Below are positions 15,968 to 23,956 of a stretch of DNA of 29,307 bases, piece after piece. A program made the translations under genes and the position numbers. The notes beneath the pieces were generated by a model. It was not told the DNA's origin, did not search any database, and worked only from the letters and a program-made list of their open reading frames with translations. Origin of the DNA: a virus; IMG/VR virus record IMGVR_UViG_3300020183_000347, positions 1 to 29,307 of that record. One strand, given 5' to 3'. The first letter of the stretch is position 1. Each line of letters starts with the position of its first letter.

Positions 15968-16637
15968 CTTGCATTATTGGAAAAATATCTGATATAACTT
16001 TAGCACATTCTTTTGCTATGCTAGCGTGTTCTTTTTGAGTTCCATTATCGCTACGTAGTTCTATATAATGAACCCAGCTACGTAGACTACCGTTCATATA
16101 GAGGACCGTTTTAGTTATACCTTCTGGTAATATAGCTCTAGCCTGCTCTTTAGCAATTCCATTGTTGATAGCCCACTTATAGTACTGACTAGTCATCCAC
16201 GCTACACTACGTTGATATTCTTGCCAGGCTTGATCTATGTCTTTTTGTTTCTGGTCTGATAGATCTATTTCAATAGATTTTTGTCTATTTTTAGGGTCTT
16301 GAAATCTAGTTTCTCTAAACTCAAACATTTCTCCCATCTCGCTAGGGTTAGCATACCGTTGAGAGAACTCTTGAAAGGCAAAAGATCTATGCCTAATTAT
16401 TTGATGAGCAATGTCACGAGTAGTCTTAATTTCAAGACACACATTAACCATCTCTAAGGGTGACCAATGCTTGTGCTTAATAAGATATTTTATTAACTTT
16501 TCAGAAGTTTCTGTATTAAACTGATTTGCTGGATTTGATACCCTGGCACAATATGCTACTAGCTCTTGTGCGTCTATAATACCTTGATTATATAGATCTT
16601 CCGTAGGCTTGGAATAGCTTATAAGTTTTACTTGCAT
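15951..16637 (-). CDS. thyX: FAD-dependent thymidylate synthase ThyX
   Basis: 228 residues from ATG 16637. It makes dTMP from dUMP with methylenetetrahydrofolate, using FAD and NADPH. The ThyX signature RHR-x7-S is present as RHRSFAFQEFS, followed by QRY, and the C-terminal ARAILPEGITKT and SLRSWVHYIELR segments are typical. Length fits the family. A GTG at 16652 would add five residues, but ATG 16637 overlaps the upstream stop as TAATG and has GGTGG upstream. It works with dUTPase (source of dUMP) and RNR in the same operon. The last codons form one arm of the terminator. Confidence 0.95.
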   Translation of the reverse strand: MQVKLISYSKPTEDLYNQGIIDAQELVAYCARVSNPANQFNTETSEKLIKYLIKHKHWSPLEMVNVCLEIKTTRDIAHQIIRHRSFAFQEFSQRYANPSEMGEMFEFRETRFQDPKNRQKSIEIDLSDQKQKDIDQAWQEYQRSVAWMTSQYYKWAINNGIAKEQARAILPEGITKTVLYMNGSLRSWVHYIELRSDNGTQKEHASIAKECAKVISDIFPIMQEKTPG

Positions 16638-16837
16638 TAAAAATTTAGCCACCTTTTCATTCTTATATTAAAGTCTTGTAAACATTTAATTAAATAAAAT
16701 ACACTAGTGGTATAGATAATACCCATTAGTAGGTAAAAATATTCTGAATAGAAAATGTATATGCAAACTACAAATAAATTTATTATCGATAGTAAAATCC
16801 AACTAATGTAACGATTAATATATTCCAGAACTACCAA
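16637..16837 (-). CDS. Small protein with two predicted membrane helices
   Basis: 66 residues, if the TTG at 16837 is the start; no ATG occurs before residue 38. Two apolar stretches (WILLSIINLFVVCIYIFY and LLMGIIYTTSVFYLI) are likely membrane helices, with a basic C-terminus (RMKRWLNF). It overlaps the dUTPase end by 23 bases and ends in a TAATG overlap with thyX. I do not recognise a family. It is holin-like in size and topology, but the location in the nucleotide operon argues against a simple lysis role. Confidence 0.5.
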   Translation of the reverse strand: MVVLEYINRYISWILLSIINLFVVCIYIFYSEYFYLLMGIIYTTSVFYLIKCLQDFNIRMKRWLNF

Positions 16838-17297
16838 AACCGCCTCTTTCTGTTTTTTCTACACTTCCATAATAAAAATTAACCTCTGGAACTGGTCTTA
16901 CGCAGATCTGTGCTATTCTGTCCCCAGGATTAATATGGACATCTTTAGTACCGTTATTGAATAGGATAACCTGCACTTCTTGTCTATAGAGATAGTCTAT
17001 GGTCCCAGGACTGTTTAAGACAAATACGCCCTGTTTTGCAGCTAGACCACTTCTAGAGCGAACCTGTATTTCCCAGAACGGATCATTTAAGATCTGAAAC
17101 TTTAAGCCAGTAGGGATCATCTTGTAGGTTTTAGCAAAAATAATTATAGGCTCGAGAATAGCAGCTCTTACGTCATACCCAGCATCATGTTCATACGCTG
17201 TAACGATATCCCAAGAAATATTTAATCTTTGTTCTAGAATAAGAGCTTTTTCTGTTTTTTCTACTTTAATTTTAACTATTGAATGTGCAAATGACAT
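16815..17297 (-). CDS. dut: dUTP diphosphatase (dUTPase), trimeric type
   Basis: 160 residues. It hydrolyses dUTP to dUMP and diphosphate, keeping uracil out of DNA and feeding ThyX. All five motifs are visible: AGYDVRA (motif 1), RSRSGLA (2), PGTIDYLYRQE (3), PGDRIAQ (4) and the C-terminal RGGFGSSG (5), the flexible arm that closes the active site. Start ATG 17297 has AGAGG six bases upstream, inside the end of the exonuclease gene, which it overlaps by 26 bases. Motif completeness and length make the call secure. Confidence 0.95.
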   Translation of the reverse strand: MSFAHSIVKIKVEKTEKALILEQRLNISWDIVTAYEHDAGYDVRAAILEPIIIFAKTYKMIPTGLKFQILNDPFWEIQVRSRSGLAAKQGVFVLNSPGTIDYLYRQEVQVILFNNGTKDVHINPGDRIAQICVRPVPEVNFYYGSVEKTERGGFGSSGIY

Positions 17298-18153
17298 TTA
17301 ATTCCTCTAAAGTAACATCCTCTCCTTTACCAGAAAGTATTGCTTCTTCATTATACTTAATTAAATTAATGAGTCTCTCATTACGAATGAGAGTTTCTTT
17401 TCCTGCGTTAAGATTTTGAATATATTTAGAACGACTTTTAATAGGTAATGACTCAAGTAATCCCGTAAAAGTTTTGTATTCTTTAGCAAGAGCTGTAGCA
17501 CGTTTTTCTCCAATGCCCTCGATACCTATGATGTTATCTCCATCATCTCCAGAAATAATTCTAGAAATCATATATTCTTTGGGAGTTACTGATAATTTTT
17601 CATACAAAGAATCTATCGTAATCTCTTTTCTAGAAAATATATTAAATATACTTACGTTTTTATCTAAAAGTTGATAGATATCTCTGTCGCTGGAGATAAT
17701 CCAAATATGATCTGACGAGTTTCTATTTTTTAGAACTGCATAGGTAATTAAATCGTCTGCTTCTATACCACGAAATTTAGCTATAGCAAACGGTAACGTA
17801 TCTGCTATGTCATTTAAACAAGCAAAAAATTGATCATAATGTTCTTTTTCTTTTTCGTCTTGTGGTTTTTTACGAGTAGCTTTATATTCTGGATAAAAAT
17901 TAGTTCTATAATAGCTTTTACCATAATCAAAAGCTACAAGTATGTCTTTACAGCCATAGCTTTTAGCTAAACTTTCTATGGTCCTAATATAATCATCTTT
18001 GAAATTATTGTAATTTCTACGTTGTAGGTATCTATAGCCTAGATTGTTGCCGTCACAGACTAATATACTTTTACCTCCTACAACTGGTTTTTGTGGAATA
18101 TAGCTTTCAAGTTCTGAAAGATCATTCCAGCCTTTTGTATCTTGTTCTATCAT
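17272..18153 (-). CDS. 5'-3' exonuclease / flap endonuclease (FEN, T5 D15 / T4 RNase H-like)
   Basis: 293 residues. A PIN-like domain supplies the metal-binding acids: VCDGNN-x-YR (near residue 33), FDYGKSYYR, RGIEADDLI and SSDRDIYQL. A helix-three-turn-helix follows with SGDDGDNIIGIEGIGEKRA, the K+-binding DNA-contact motif of FEN nucleases. The protein would remove RNA primers and 5' flaps during replication. E. coli Pol I has this activity as a fused domain; here it is separate from the polymerase gene. The start has an A-rich leader without a clear ribosome-binding site. Overlaps the dUTPase gene by 26 bases. Confidence 0.9.
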   Translation of the reverse strand: MIEQDTKGWNDLSELESYIPQKPVVGGKSILVCDGNNLGYRYLQRRNYNNFKDDYIRTIESLAKSYGCKDILVAFDYGKSYYRTNFYPEYKATRKKPQDEKEKEHYDQFFACLNDIADTLPFAIAKFRGIEADDLITYAVLKNRNSSDHIWIISSDRDIYQLLDKNVSIFNIFSRKEITIDSLYEKLSVTPKEYMISRIISGDDGDNIIGIEGIGEKRATALAKEYKTFTGLLESLPIKSRSKYIQNLNAGKETLIRNERLINLIKYNEEAILSGKGEDVTLEELNVICTFNS

Positions 18154-18184
18154 AATTTTATTATATCTTATCTAGATGTCGCAG

Positions 18185-18631
18185 TCAAGAAGCTTTAATA
18201 AGTTTAAACTTCTCTATCCAATCAGATAATAAAGCCATTTTAAATCTATAACCAAATACTTTATATTCCACTTGGTGTTCTAAGTCTAAATCTGTGTCCC
18301 AGAGTATAAAATCTTTACTTCTATTCCATCGAAATATAACTATTGGTTTTTTATTCATAGTTTGTGCTTCGTCTAAGGCCTGTTTCCAGAACTCTAATAC
18401 ATCTGTGCTTTTAGCAGTTAACAAATTATTAAATTCTAACTCAGAGTAATGTTTACACTCTATAACGTATTCAAAACCTTTAGTGTCTGAAGGAACCCAA
18501 AGATCTCCTCTAAGATAGGATATACTCCCACTCAAAGGGGTTCTTTCAAATTTTATATTTAATTCTTTTGTTAATATATCTTTTATTTTTGTTTCAAAGG
18601 CTGATCCTTTGAGTTTGCTTTTGCTAGCCAC
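18185..18631 (-). CDS. PD-(D/E)XK nuclease, Holliday-junction-resolvase-like
   Basis: 148 residues from GTG 18631. The pattern KGSAFETKI...ERTPLSGS...RGDLWVP...FEYVIECKHY gives E13, D43 and the E-x-K pair (ECK), the usual catalytic set of Hjc-like and related phage resolvases; the Ser-Gly before GDL is also typical. It probably cuts branched DNA formed by the recombination system encoded upstream (gp46/gp47-like and UvsW-like proteins), but restriction-type or VRR-NUC-like roles are possible. It lies between glutaredoxin and the FEN gene with 20-30 base gaps. Confidence 0.7.
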   Translation of the reverse strand: MASKSKLKGSAFETKIKDILTKELNIKFERTPLSGSISYLRGDLWVPSDTKGFEYVIECKHYSELEFNNLLTAKSTDVLEFWKQALDEAQTMNKKPIVIFRWNRSKDFILWDTDLDLEHQVEYKVFGYRFKMALLSDWIEKFKLIKAS

Positions 18632-18652
18632 CTCATAAGGTCTCTCTTTCTG

Positions 18653-18889
18653 TTACTGCGCTGGTAAATTTAACTTTATTAAGTCCATATATCCTCCGAT
18701 TAATTTGTTATTAATAACTATAATCGGTACAGTATTCATGTTATATAATTCTTTAATTTCTATTAGTTGAGATATAGATATATCTTTTAATACATCTATA
18801 TAGGTATAGCTAATATTTTTTTCATCTAACCATGTTTTTGTTTTTACACAAAAAGTACAATTCTGTTTGCCATACACTTGTATTTTCAT
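18653..18889 (-). CDS. Glutaredoxin-like thiol reductant
   Basis: 78 residues from ATG 18889, which overlaps the RNR stop as ATGA; a GTG at 18898 would add three residues. The CTFC active site (C-x-x-C) sits near residue 11, and NTVPIIVINNKLIGGY carries the cis-proline (TVP) and the GG of the glutathione site, as in glutaredoxins. It is encoded directly after the RNR and so is the likely electron donor that re-reduces the RNR cysteines. NrdH-type redoxins share this fold, so donor specificity is not settled by sequence alone. Confidence 0.88.
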   Translation of the reverse strand: MKIQVYGKQNCTFCVKTKTWLDEKNISYTYIDVLKDISISQLIEIKELYNMNTVPIIVINNKLIGGYMDLIKLNLPAQ

Positions 18890-21009
18890 ATTAGACACAC
18901 ATCACCATCGCAGAATTTGTTAGCATCGGCATTATCGCCTTCTTTAGTTAGACTTTCAAAATTAATATCTTTAATAGTTTTAGCATAGGCTTCTACTTCT
19001 TCTCTAGGTGCAGAAGTGTATGGAGCCTGTGCATATCCGTGATCTGACACAGGTAATAGCGATACACCTTTTAGCCTGTTATCAAAAGCAGACAGAGCTC
19101 TAGCAATCTGTGAAGCCTCTGTCTGGTTAAAAGTAATGGTAATAGATACTTGATTATCAGCCCAGTAGTGTTGCATATCTATCGCATTTGCAAATTGTTC
19201 CCAAATAGAAATATTCTTATTAGAGATGGTGCCTTCTAAGAGAAGTACCGGAAAGTACACTACTACAGTTCTAGTAGGGTCTGATACTGCGGGTTCAATT
19301 CTATAGCCTGCCTCTTTTAAGAGGGGTACAAATGGTGAATTTGCAGCTACGCGTACGGTTCTAAAATAGCTTTCGCTCTCTGCATAGTGAATACCTGGGA
19401 GCTCTCCAGCTACTAGTGATACAGTACCGCTAGGTTTTACAGAGGTAGACTTAATACTTTTGGGAACACCTAGCCACTCTGCATATTTCTGATCTACATA
19501 TTGAATATAAGTATAGGCTCTGTCACAGAATTGATCAAAATATTTATGCCTACCAAATTTTAACATAGCTGTCTGAATACCGCTTTGAGAACAACCGATT
19601 CTACGATTACGTGTAATAACAGCGTTGGTTTCTGACCAATGAGTAGCCACTAGTGTAACTGTTTTAGCATACATATAGGAAAATTTTAAGGTTCTTTGAA
19701 AATCCCAATAATCTTTGTGTTTTGCCGGAAAATTTTCTACTAAGCAGCAGAGTTCGTAAGGTTCGAGACTCTGTTCTAAGCAGGGATTACCTCCACGTAC
19801 TCTATAGTCTTTATTATTAATACCATCTTTCATGCGACCGTATTTTTGCATGTTGTCTAACCAAGCAAAACCAGGCTCACCATTAACAGCTATGTTTTTA
19901 GCAACGTCTGTATAGTCCATTCCCACGTAGGCAAAAAGAGAATTATTTGAAGCCCATCTCCAGCCTCCAAACTTGTAAGACCACTCATAGTTTGCATATT
20001 TTTTCGCAATTTCTCCACGAGCATTCCAATCGCTGTTATAGTTATTATAGTCGTCTTTTGACAAAGCTAGCAGCTCTGGAGGAGCGATGCTACCAGTTTC
20101 TACACCATACTTATCCCAACGTTTCATTTCAATGAAATCTTGGTCGTCTGGTTCTGCAAACGCAATTTCTGCGGTACGACGAACATTACCTGCTACTACA
20201 ATTTTTCCGATAAGATTCATAATGTCAACTATATCGGTGGAAGATAGTGAGTTTTCTTCACTCATAGCACGTTTTTCTAAAACATCACGAATACCATAAA
20301 ATCCTTGCTCAAGAGGTTCTGGACCAGAAGCAACTCCTCCAAATCCAGCTATAGGTTCTCCATAAGCACGTACTAGAGAAGTATTAATCTCCACAGGACG
20401 AGAATTAGGTTCTAAATATGAGTCTATGAGACACGAAATAACCTCTACCCAACCCTCGCGAGAATCTTCTACAACTACGGTCTCGGATTCTCCAACAGGA
20501 ATAGTTACCGAAACCTTATCTGCACCTTTAGTATCAAATCCTACCCCGACACCAACCATGGACATGTCCATTAAAAATGCAAAAGGCTTAGATAACTCGG
20601 ACTCAATATTTTCAGTGGTGACAAAAGCACAGTTGTTGAGACAGGCTCCGCCTTTTTCCCAAACAAACGGAGTCCCCATCATCCATAAACCTCGACCAGG
20701 CGGTAACCATTTAAATTCAAACATACGAATCGCGGCTTCTTCGGCATGTTTTGTTGCTTTAGCTTTATCCCAAGGAATATGAGATAATTTAGCGTGAGTT
20801 TTAAGAATAGTAAACATGCCCTCAATTACTCTAATCACGCAGTCTGCCCAGGTTTCCATGGCACCGTTTTCTTTTTTCCTAGAGTACGTCCTATAAAAAG
20901 TAAAAGCAGAAAGACCACCAAAACCCCATTGTTCTGGCAACTCTCTTAATTTTTGTTTGAATGAGTTATTAAATTGAAAAAGTTGTGGCTTTGTGCCTGG
21001 TGCAATCAT
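18886..21009 (-). CDS. Class II (adenosylcobalamin-dependent) ribonucleotide reductase
   Basis: 707 residues, the length of monomeric Lactobacillus-type RTPR. It reduces ribonucleotides to deoxyribonucleotides with a B12-generated thiyl radical. NPCLEQSLEPYELC holds C410, E412 and C421, with the same spacing as RTPR C408/E410/C419. C127 in LNNCAFVTT is the other redox-pair cysteine. The C-terminus FCDGDVC (C700, C705) is the shuttle pair that passes electrons to a redoxin. No small (R2) subunit gene is present, consistent with class II. AGGAG lies six bases before ATG 21009. The host must supply or import cobalamin. Triphosphate rather than diphosphate use is inferred from the monomeric type. 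Confidence 0.92.
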   Translation of the reverse strand: MIAPGTKPQLFQFNNSFKQKLRELPEQWGFGGLSAFTFYRTYSRKKENGAMETWADCVIRVIEGMFTILKTHAKLSHIPWDKAKATKHAEEAAIRMFEFKWLPPGRGLWMMGTPFVWEKGGACLNNCAFVTTENIESELSKPFAFLMDMSMVGVGVGFDTKGADKVSVTIPVGESETVVVEDSREGWVEVISCLIDSYLEPNSRPVEINTSLVRAYGEPIAGFGGVASGPEPLEQGFYGIRDVLEKRAMSEENSLSSTDIVDIMNLIGKIVVAGNVRRTAEIAFAEPDDQDFIEMKRWDKYGVETGSIAPPELLALSKDDYNNYNSDWNARGEIAKKYANYEWSYKFGGWRWASNNSLFAYVGMDYTDVAKNIAVNGEPGFAWLDNMQKYGRMKDGINNKDYRVRGGNPCLEQSLEPYELCCLVENFPAKHKDYWDFQRTLKFSYMYAKTVTLVATHWSETNAVITRNRRIGCSQSGIQTAMLKFGRHKYFDQFCDRAYTYIQYVDQKYAEWLGVPKSIKSTSVKPSGTVSLVAGELPGIHYAESESYFRTVRVAANSPFVPLLKEAGYRIEPAVSDPTRTVVVYFPVLLLEGTISNKNISIWEQFANAIDMQHYWADNQVSITITFNQTEASQIARALSAFDNRLKGVSLLPVSDHGYAQAPYTSAPREEVEAYAKTIKDINFESLTKEGDNADANKFCDGDVCLI

Positions 21010-21010
21010 A

Positions 21011-22837
21011 TTATTCTCCTATTTTAGATATATTGTTTCTTTTAGCTATATGAATTTTTTCTATGAGTGGATGCTCGAAATCGTGTGAGATAAAAAATGT
21101 ATTAGCATCTTCTTGCATTAGAATATCTACCAATCTTTCTTTACCTGCGGCATCTAAGACTCCAGTTATCTCGTCTAAAAATAAGATATTTATCTTACTG
21201 CCGCCAATTTTAGATAAAATATTTCTTATGGCGAGCAGGATAGAGGTTTGAATTCTACCAAATTCGCCACCGGACACTGTTTCTATGGGCGTCTCTTTAC
21301 CGTTATTAGCAACAACGATATTAAGTTTTTCGCCGTTGAGTCTGAAGATAATCTGGAACTGACCATCACTTAACTCAGCAAGATAGTGGTTAATAGTGGT
21401 CTCTAATTGTTTAGTAAGATTTTCTAGCTTAAAAGCAACAATACCTGAAGTAGAAAACGCTTTTTTAAGAATGTTCAAGTGATTAATCTTTAATTTAAGA
21501 TTTATTATATCTTTTTCTAGTAACTCTTGTCTAGCTAAAAAATCTCTACGTTGCTCTACTAGGGTTTCTACTCTAGTATTATGAATATGGACCTGTTCAT
21601 TATGACGAGTGGAGATTTCTATGGATTCTTGTAAATTTTTAAGTTTTTGTGTTATATCATCGTGTTCAGTTTTAATAGCGGTGTAGTCTGGATAGGTCGT
21701 GGGCATAGAGATGTCTACTAGTTGGGAGAGCTGTTCAAATCTTTCAATAGAACGTTGATTATTACTCCACTCTTGATACTGTTGTCTCTCTACCGACTCC
21801 GTGCTCTTATAACTAGCTATCTGTTCAGCCAGAACTGTTTGCTCTCTGGTTAGTTTACCTATGTCAAGATCTAGTTGATTTTTTAACTCTACGGCTTTAG
21901 AGTTATCTATGTGTTGTCCACAGGCGTGACAAGAACTACTAGTGTCAATGCTCATCTTGTTCTTATTAAGAGTAGAGAGTATTTGAGCATTGATGGAGCT
22001 TTGAGTTACAGCTTGCTTAATCATATCAGCGAGTCCTACTGTTTGACTAGGTCTACCCATACCCATATCAAACTTTAAACTATCTCGCTCACGAATAAGC
22101 ATAAGATTTTTATCTATTTTAAGACATTGCTTATTAAAGTCGTCTAGTTGTACTTTTAGATGTGCTCTGCGAGTCTCTGCCTGGTGATCGTATGGAGGAA
22201 TGTCTTTTAGTGTTTTCTTAGGCTGAATCACCGTGCTATCTAAAAACCGCTTAACTCCTGATAGATCTCCTTGTAGAGCAGCATGATCCTGTTCAACATC
22301 AGTTAGTTTAATTTTTAAGATATCGCCAATCTCTAAATATCTCTCTAGACCAAATAGTGTAATCAAGAACCGCTTGCGATTAGTGTCTGTAGCCTTGATA
22401 AAATCTAAGAGATCTGTGCTGCTCTGATAGGTAAGTTGAGAAAATACCTCAAAACTCATCCCAAGAATCTGTTGAAGTTTCTTATAGGTATCAGGAATCT
22501 TGTGTTCAGAGATATCTTTTCCGTTTTTTAAGAGTTTGATCTTACTTGCATCTCCTATACGATCCACAGTAAGGTCATAGAGGTCACGGTCTACAATAAA
22601 ACTAAGGTGACCTGTCCAACCTTTAGACCCTGTATATCGGTTGAGAATATCACCTTTCTTGATGCCTTTTACGTTTTTACTATAGAGCAGTTCTTGAAGA
22701 ATCAAAGATATACTAGTCTTGCCATTGCCGTTTACTCCCGAGAGTTGAGAGATCTTGTTTTTCTCTAGGTTTAAAGTGTTGTCGCGCCCATAACTAAACA
22801 TATTAGACCATGAGAGACTTCTTAGTTGAATATTCAT
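21011..22837 (-). CDS. Rad50/SbcC-like recombination nuclease subunit (T4 gp46-like)
   Basis: 608 residues from ATG 22837, which overlaps the previous stop as ATGA; an in-frame ATG at 22858 would add seven residues. Walker A is GVNGNGKTS near residue 34. A CHAC zinc-hook motif (C303, C306) sits in the middle of a long coiled coil. ETVSGGEFGR is the ABC signature and ILFLDEITGVLD the Walker B and D-loop. With the next upstream gene it forms the ATP-driven nuclease that resects DNA ends for recombination-dependent replication. The coiled coil is short, as in phage gp46 (560 aa). Directly followed by RNR. Confidence 0.93.
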   Translation of the reverse strand: MNIQLRSLSWSNMFSYGRDNTLNLEKNKISQLSGVNGNGKTSISLILQELLYSKNVKGIKKGDILNRYTGSKGWTGHLSFIVDRDLYDLTVDRIGDASKIKLLKNGKDISEHKIPDTYKKLQQILGMSFEVFSQLTYQSSTDLLDFIKATDTNRKRFLITLFGLERYLEIGDILKIKLTDVEQDHAALQGDLSGVKRFLDSTVIQPKKTLKDIPPYDHQAETRRAHLKVQLDDFNKQCLKIDKNLMLIRERDSLKFDMGMGRPSQTVGLADMIKQAVTQSSINAQILSTLNKNKMSIDTSSSCHACGQHIDNSKAVELKNQLDLDIGKLTREQTVLAEQIASYKSTESVERQQYQEWSNNQRSIERFEQLSQLVDISMPTTYPDYTAIKTEHDDITQKLKNLQESIEISTRHNEQVHIHNTRVETLVEQRRDFLARQELLEKDIINLKLKINHLNILKKAFSTSGIVAFKLENLTKQLETTINHYLAELSDGQFQIIFRLNGEKLNIVVANNGKETPIETVSGGEFGRIQTSILLAIRNILSKIGGSKINILFLDEITGVLDAAGKERLVDILMQEDANTFFISHDFEHPLIEKIHIAKRNNISKIGE

Positions 22838-23793
22838 GTGATTCCTAGTCCTTTCCAAGTCTGAGAGATACCTTCAACATCTTCTACTCTTTGATGACGA
22901 AGATATATCTCTATCTCTTCTACTAATGAGAGTCCTGAGAGATCTAAGGCGCTAGCCTCATCTGCGCGATGAGCAATTTTTTTATCTAGCAGCACAGATC
23001 CCTCTACTCGTGCCAGCTCGTCTACGCTACCTACTACTTCATAGATTACGTGATTGCGAATCTCTTCTACCATCTCTTCACCTGTCTTAATTCTACGTCT
23101 AACTAGTCTAGGTAAATCAAGAGGAACAAACGTTACCTTGTAGTTGTCTAGCGTGCCCTCTACTAGGTTAACACCATATTCACGACTTTCATCGCGATCA
23201 AAACTTACTCCCATAGGGCTCCCTGGATAGTAGAGAGGATAGTCTCGATAACGATGATTATGGTGTAAGTCTCCGCAGAGAACTAGCTTCCAAGGACGCA
23301 GACGTTCAAAATCATACTCAGCAGTGATATGCGGAGGCACCTCTCCTCTGATGTGTGTAACAAGGATGTGACCCGGTATAGGACGGGGCAGGTTATCTTT
23401 TTGCATCTCTCCATAAGGAAAAAACTGCAGATCGACTCCCTCTAAACTTCTGCAAGCGTTGTAACAGATAATCTCTACTAGAGGGTTGTTAATCTTGTAG
23501 TCTCCAGTAAAGTGTTTTAAGAACGACTCACCTCTAGAAGTAGCCTCATGATTACCAGGAATAATGAAGGTCGGAATCTGTACTCTATGGATATAGGATA
23601 GAAAAAGAGCTACTTCATCAGGTTCTGGTTTCTTATCAAATACATCTCCCGCAATAACGTGAACTGTGCAATTTTTTTCTAACTCTAAGAGACGGTCGAA
23701 AAACTCTTGAAACCTACGATTTTGCCACTCCCAGGGTACTTTTTTCTTATGTAAAAGTATATGCCAATCTGCACTGTGTAAGATTTTAAACAT
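22834..23793 (-). CDS. Mre11/SbcD-like nuclease subunit (T4 gp47-like)
   Basis: 319 residues, close to T4 gp47. The calcineurin-type phosphoesterase motifs run SADWH (D9, H11), AGDVFD (D50), GNHE (N81, H82), VTHIRGE and CGDLHHNH, which bind two Mn ions and give 3'-5' exo- and endonuclease activity. It pairs with the gp46-like protein encoded next. ATG 23793 is preceded by AAAGGA at the end of the folded 163-base gap, so its translation could be tuned by that structure. The stop overlaps the partner gene's start (ATGA). Confidence 0.92.
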   Translation of the reverse strand: MFKILHSADWHILLHKKKVPWEWQNRRFQEFFDRLLELEKNCTVHVIAGDVFDKKPEPDEVALFLSYIHRVQIPTFIIPGNHEATSRGESFLKHFTGDYKINNPLVEIICYNACRSLEGVDLQFFPYGEMQKDNLPRPIPGHILVTHIRGEVPPHITAEYDFERLRPWKLVLCGDLHHNHRYRDYPLYYPGSPMGVSFDRDESREYGVNLVEGTLDNYKVTFVPLDLPRLVRRRIKTGEEMVEEIRNHVIYEVVGSVDELARVEGSVLLDKKIAHRADEASALDLSGLSLVEEIEIYLRHQRVEDVEGISQTWKGLGIT

Positions 23794-23941
23794 GGTAATC
23801 CTTTAAACTATATGCTATTATAAGTACGTATTCGTAGTTGCACATATGTGAAAGGCGATTTACTATATGGCACATACGCTTACTGCCTGCAATGGAATTG
23901 CTCCACGCAGGCAGATGCAACAACGTGTCTCGTAGAGACAT
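23786..23941 (-). CDS. Possible 51-aa ORF across the same gap
   Basis: An ATG at 23941 opens 51 codons and stops at 23786-23788, overlapping the gp47 start by eight bases. The product begins MSLRDTLLHLPAWSNSI and ends YSLKDYHV, with no recognised motif. There is no ribosome-binding site in front of the ATG. Because the gap is short, an open frame of this size could occur by chance, and the strong RNA folding of the same bases is a competing explanation. Confidence 0.25.
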   Translation of the reverse strand: MSLRDTLLHLPAWSNSIAGSKRMCHIVNRLSHMCNYEYVLIIAYSLKDYHV

Positions 23942-23956
23942 AACGTGAACGTGGGC
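23794..23956 (-). ncRNA. Structured leader or noncoding RNA candidate upstream of gp47
   Basis: This is the largest gap in an otherwise overlapping operon. Read on the minus strand it can fold as a three-way junction. The outer stem pairs 23916-23921 with 23837-23842 (GUUGCA/UGCAAC). Arm 1 pairs 23914-23907 with 23890-23883 (CUGCCUGC/GCAGGCAG), extended by GUGGA/UCCAU. Arm 2 pairs GUAUGUG with CACAUAU. A separate hairpin UGUCUC-UAC-GAGACA lies at 23940-23926, and CACGTT occurs three times at 23922-23953. The structure ends before the AAAGGA site of gp47. No B12 box or other riboswitch signature is visible. Pairing was found by eye and no energy was computed. Confidence 0.4.

Noticed and set aside
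20087-20782. Plus-strand open frames opposite the RNR gene
   Set aside because: They are antisense shadows of a well-conserved enzyme gene with no ribosome-binding sites or recognisable products.
23805-23822. Promoter with TATAAT on the minus strand before gp47
   Set aside because: No acceptable -35 hexamer lies 15-19 bases upstream, so it is not listed as a feature, although a weak or phage-specific promoter remains possible.
23794-23956. tRNA gene or B12 riboswitch in the gap
   Set aside because: No T-arm GTTC sequence, CCA end or anticodon arm fits, and no B12-box-like sequence is visible on either strand.
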